NCBI RefSeq assembly: GCF_002245495.1
Contig: NZ_NQJF01000011.1
Coordinates: 62,001-126,000, forward strand
Source: Oceanimonas baumannii
Lineage (GTDB): Bacteria; Pseudomonadota; Gammaproteobacteria; Enterobacterales; Aeromonadaceae
Direction of reading: 5' to 3'
DNA: 64,000 nt
Made by a program: the position numbers and the translations under genes
Part shown: positions 63,685 to 64,000 of the stretch, in pieces
How positions within the stretch are numbered: the first letter of the stretch is position 1
How the letters are laid out: every line of letters begins with the position of its first letter
The notes under the pieces: model-generated
Database searches by the model: none
The model's input: the letters and a program-made list of their open reading frames with translations, nothing else
Told to the model about the DNA's origin: nothing

Positions 63685-64000
63685 GAACACCTCCCGGGGC
63701 GCCACTCGGGCCGGGCTCCTGTGTCCTGATACAAAGGTTTGTTGAAGCTGTCCCGCAATTCACTGAAGTACCACACCGTGGGTGGCAGATAGTGCTCATG
63801 TTCAGGGAAACAGCGCGCAAACTCCTCGCGGCAGGGGCCGGTAAAATCAGCCCTGGCAAGTGACGGATAGCGCCCGGTGCAGAGCGCCACAATGCGGTCA
63901 AAAAAATGACTGCCCATGAACTTGTCATAGGTGATACTGTGAAACTCGTTCGACTCCATACGGTTATAAGCATTCAGCCGGCCATCAACCAGCCCGAGAT
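63681..64000 (-). CDS. C-terminal part of an unidentified protein (cut by window end)
   Basis: The frame is open to the right edge, so only the last 105 residues are seen: it begins LGLVDGRLNAYNRMESNEFH and continues HFFDRIVALCTGRYPSLA, then ends HYLPPTVWYFSELRDSFNK and PLYQDTGA. It is soluble and not recognised. It overlaps the GFA-family start by 4 bases and forms an operon with it. Confidence 0.7.
   Translation of the reverse strand, partial: LGLVDGRLNAYNRMESNEFHSITYDKFMGSHFFDRIVALCTGRYPSLARADFTGPCREEFARCFPEHEHYLPPTVWYFSELRDSFNKPLYQDTGARPEWRPGRCS

Overview
The window is 64 kb of ordinary, gene-dense, moderately GC-rich chromosome from a gammaproteobacterium. I see no insertion sequence, phage or CRISPR array. 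Gene content and order (ybfF/seqA-pgm, ybfE-fldA...fur-glnS, phaBAPC, gyrA/ubiG, nrdAB-yfaE, recC-recB-recD, csrD) fit the Aeromonadales/Vibrionales side of the class. A marine Aeromonadaceae genus such as Oceanimonas, Oceanisphaera or Zobellella is my inference; it has not been checked by any search.

Layout. 0-6 kb: the end of a LysR regulator, a MalY/PatB aminotransferase and a two-gene TAXI-type TRAP transporter, all on the plus strand. 6-12 kb: YdhR-like monooxygenase, tRNA-Ser, HPP membrane protein, an OmpK/Tsx-like porin, astE, and pgm-seqA divergent from ybfF. 12-18 kb: ybfF, DUF2788, ybfE, fldA, an L,D-transpeptidase convergent with lpp, then fur convergent with glnS. 18-23 kb: a complete polyhydroxybutyrate operon, phaB-phaA-phaP-phaC, on the minus strand. 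23.4-26.8 kb: four identical tRNA-Asn genes, csrD, an unknown protein convergent with it, and a MerR regulator. 26.9-34 kb: serC, hisC, aroA and gyrA on the minus strand. 34-40 kb: ubiG, a MupP/Gph-like phosphatase, and nrdA-nrdB-yfaE behind NrdR and DnaA sites. 40-47 kb: small envelope proteins, a CBS-PAS-GGDEF-EAL protein, an ABC exporter, and an ECF sigma/anti-sigma pair next to a DUF3455 exported protein. 47-56.5 kb: recC-recB-recD with 4-base overlaps. 56.6-64 kb: a BCCT transporter and a minus-strand run of membrane and small proteins (MscS channel with an unknown partner, GlpM family, DUF3565, DUF3087, DoxX, sterol-desaturase family, GFA family), ending in a gene cut by the window edge.

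Themes. The window joins DNA metabolism (seqA, gyrA, nrdAB, recBCD), carbon storage (pgm, phaBAPC), iron and redox control (fur, fldA, yfaE), c-di-GMP/RNA-decay signalling (csrD, the CBS-PAS-GGDEF-EAL protein) and envelope maintenance (lpp with an L,D-transpeptidase, MscS, BCCT).

I did not find a clearly new multi-gene system. The best candidates for second looks are: a structured 0.5 kb spacer between serC and hisC; a very basic 29-residue protein; an MscS channel paired with a possible P-loop-less ATPase relative; a perfect operator-like palindrome before the DUF3455 gene; and the near-identical tRNA-Asn tandem units.
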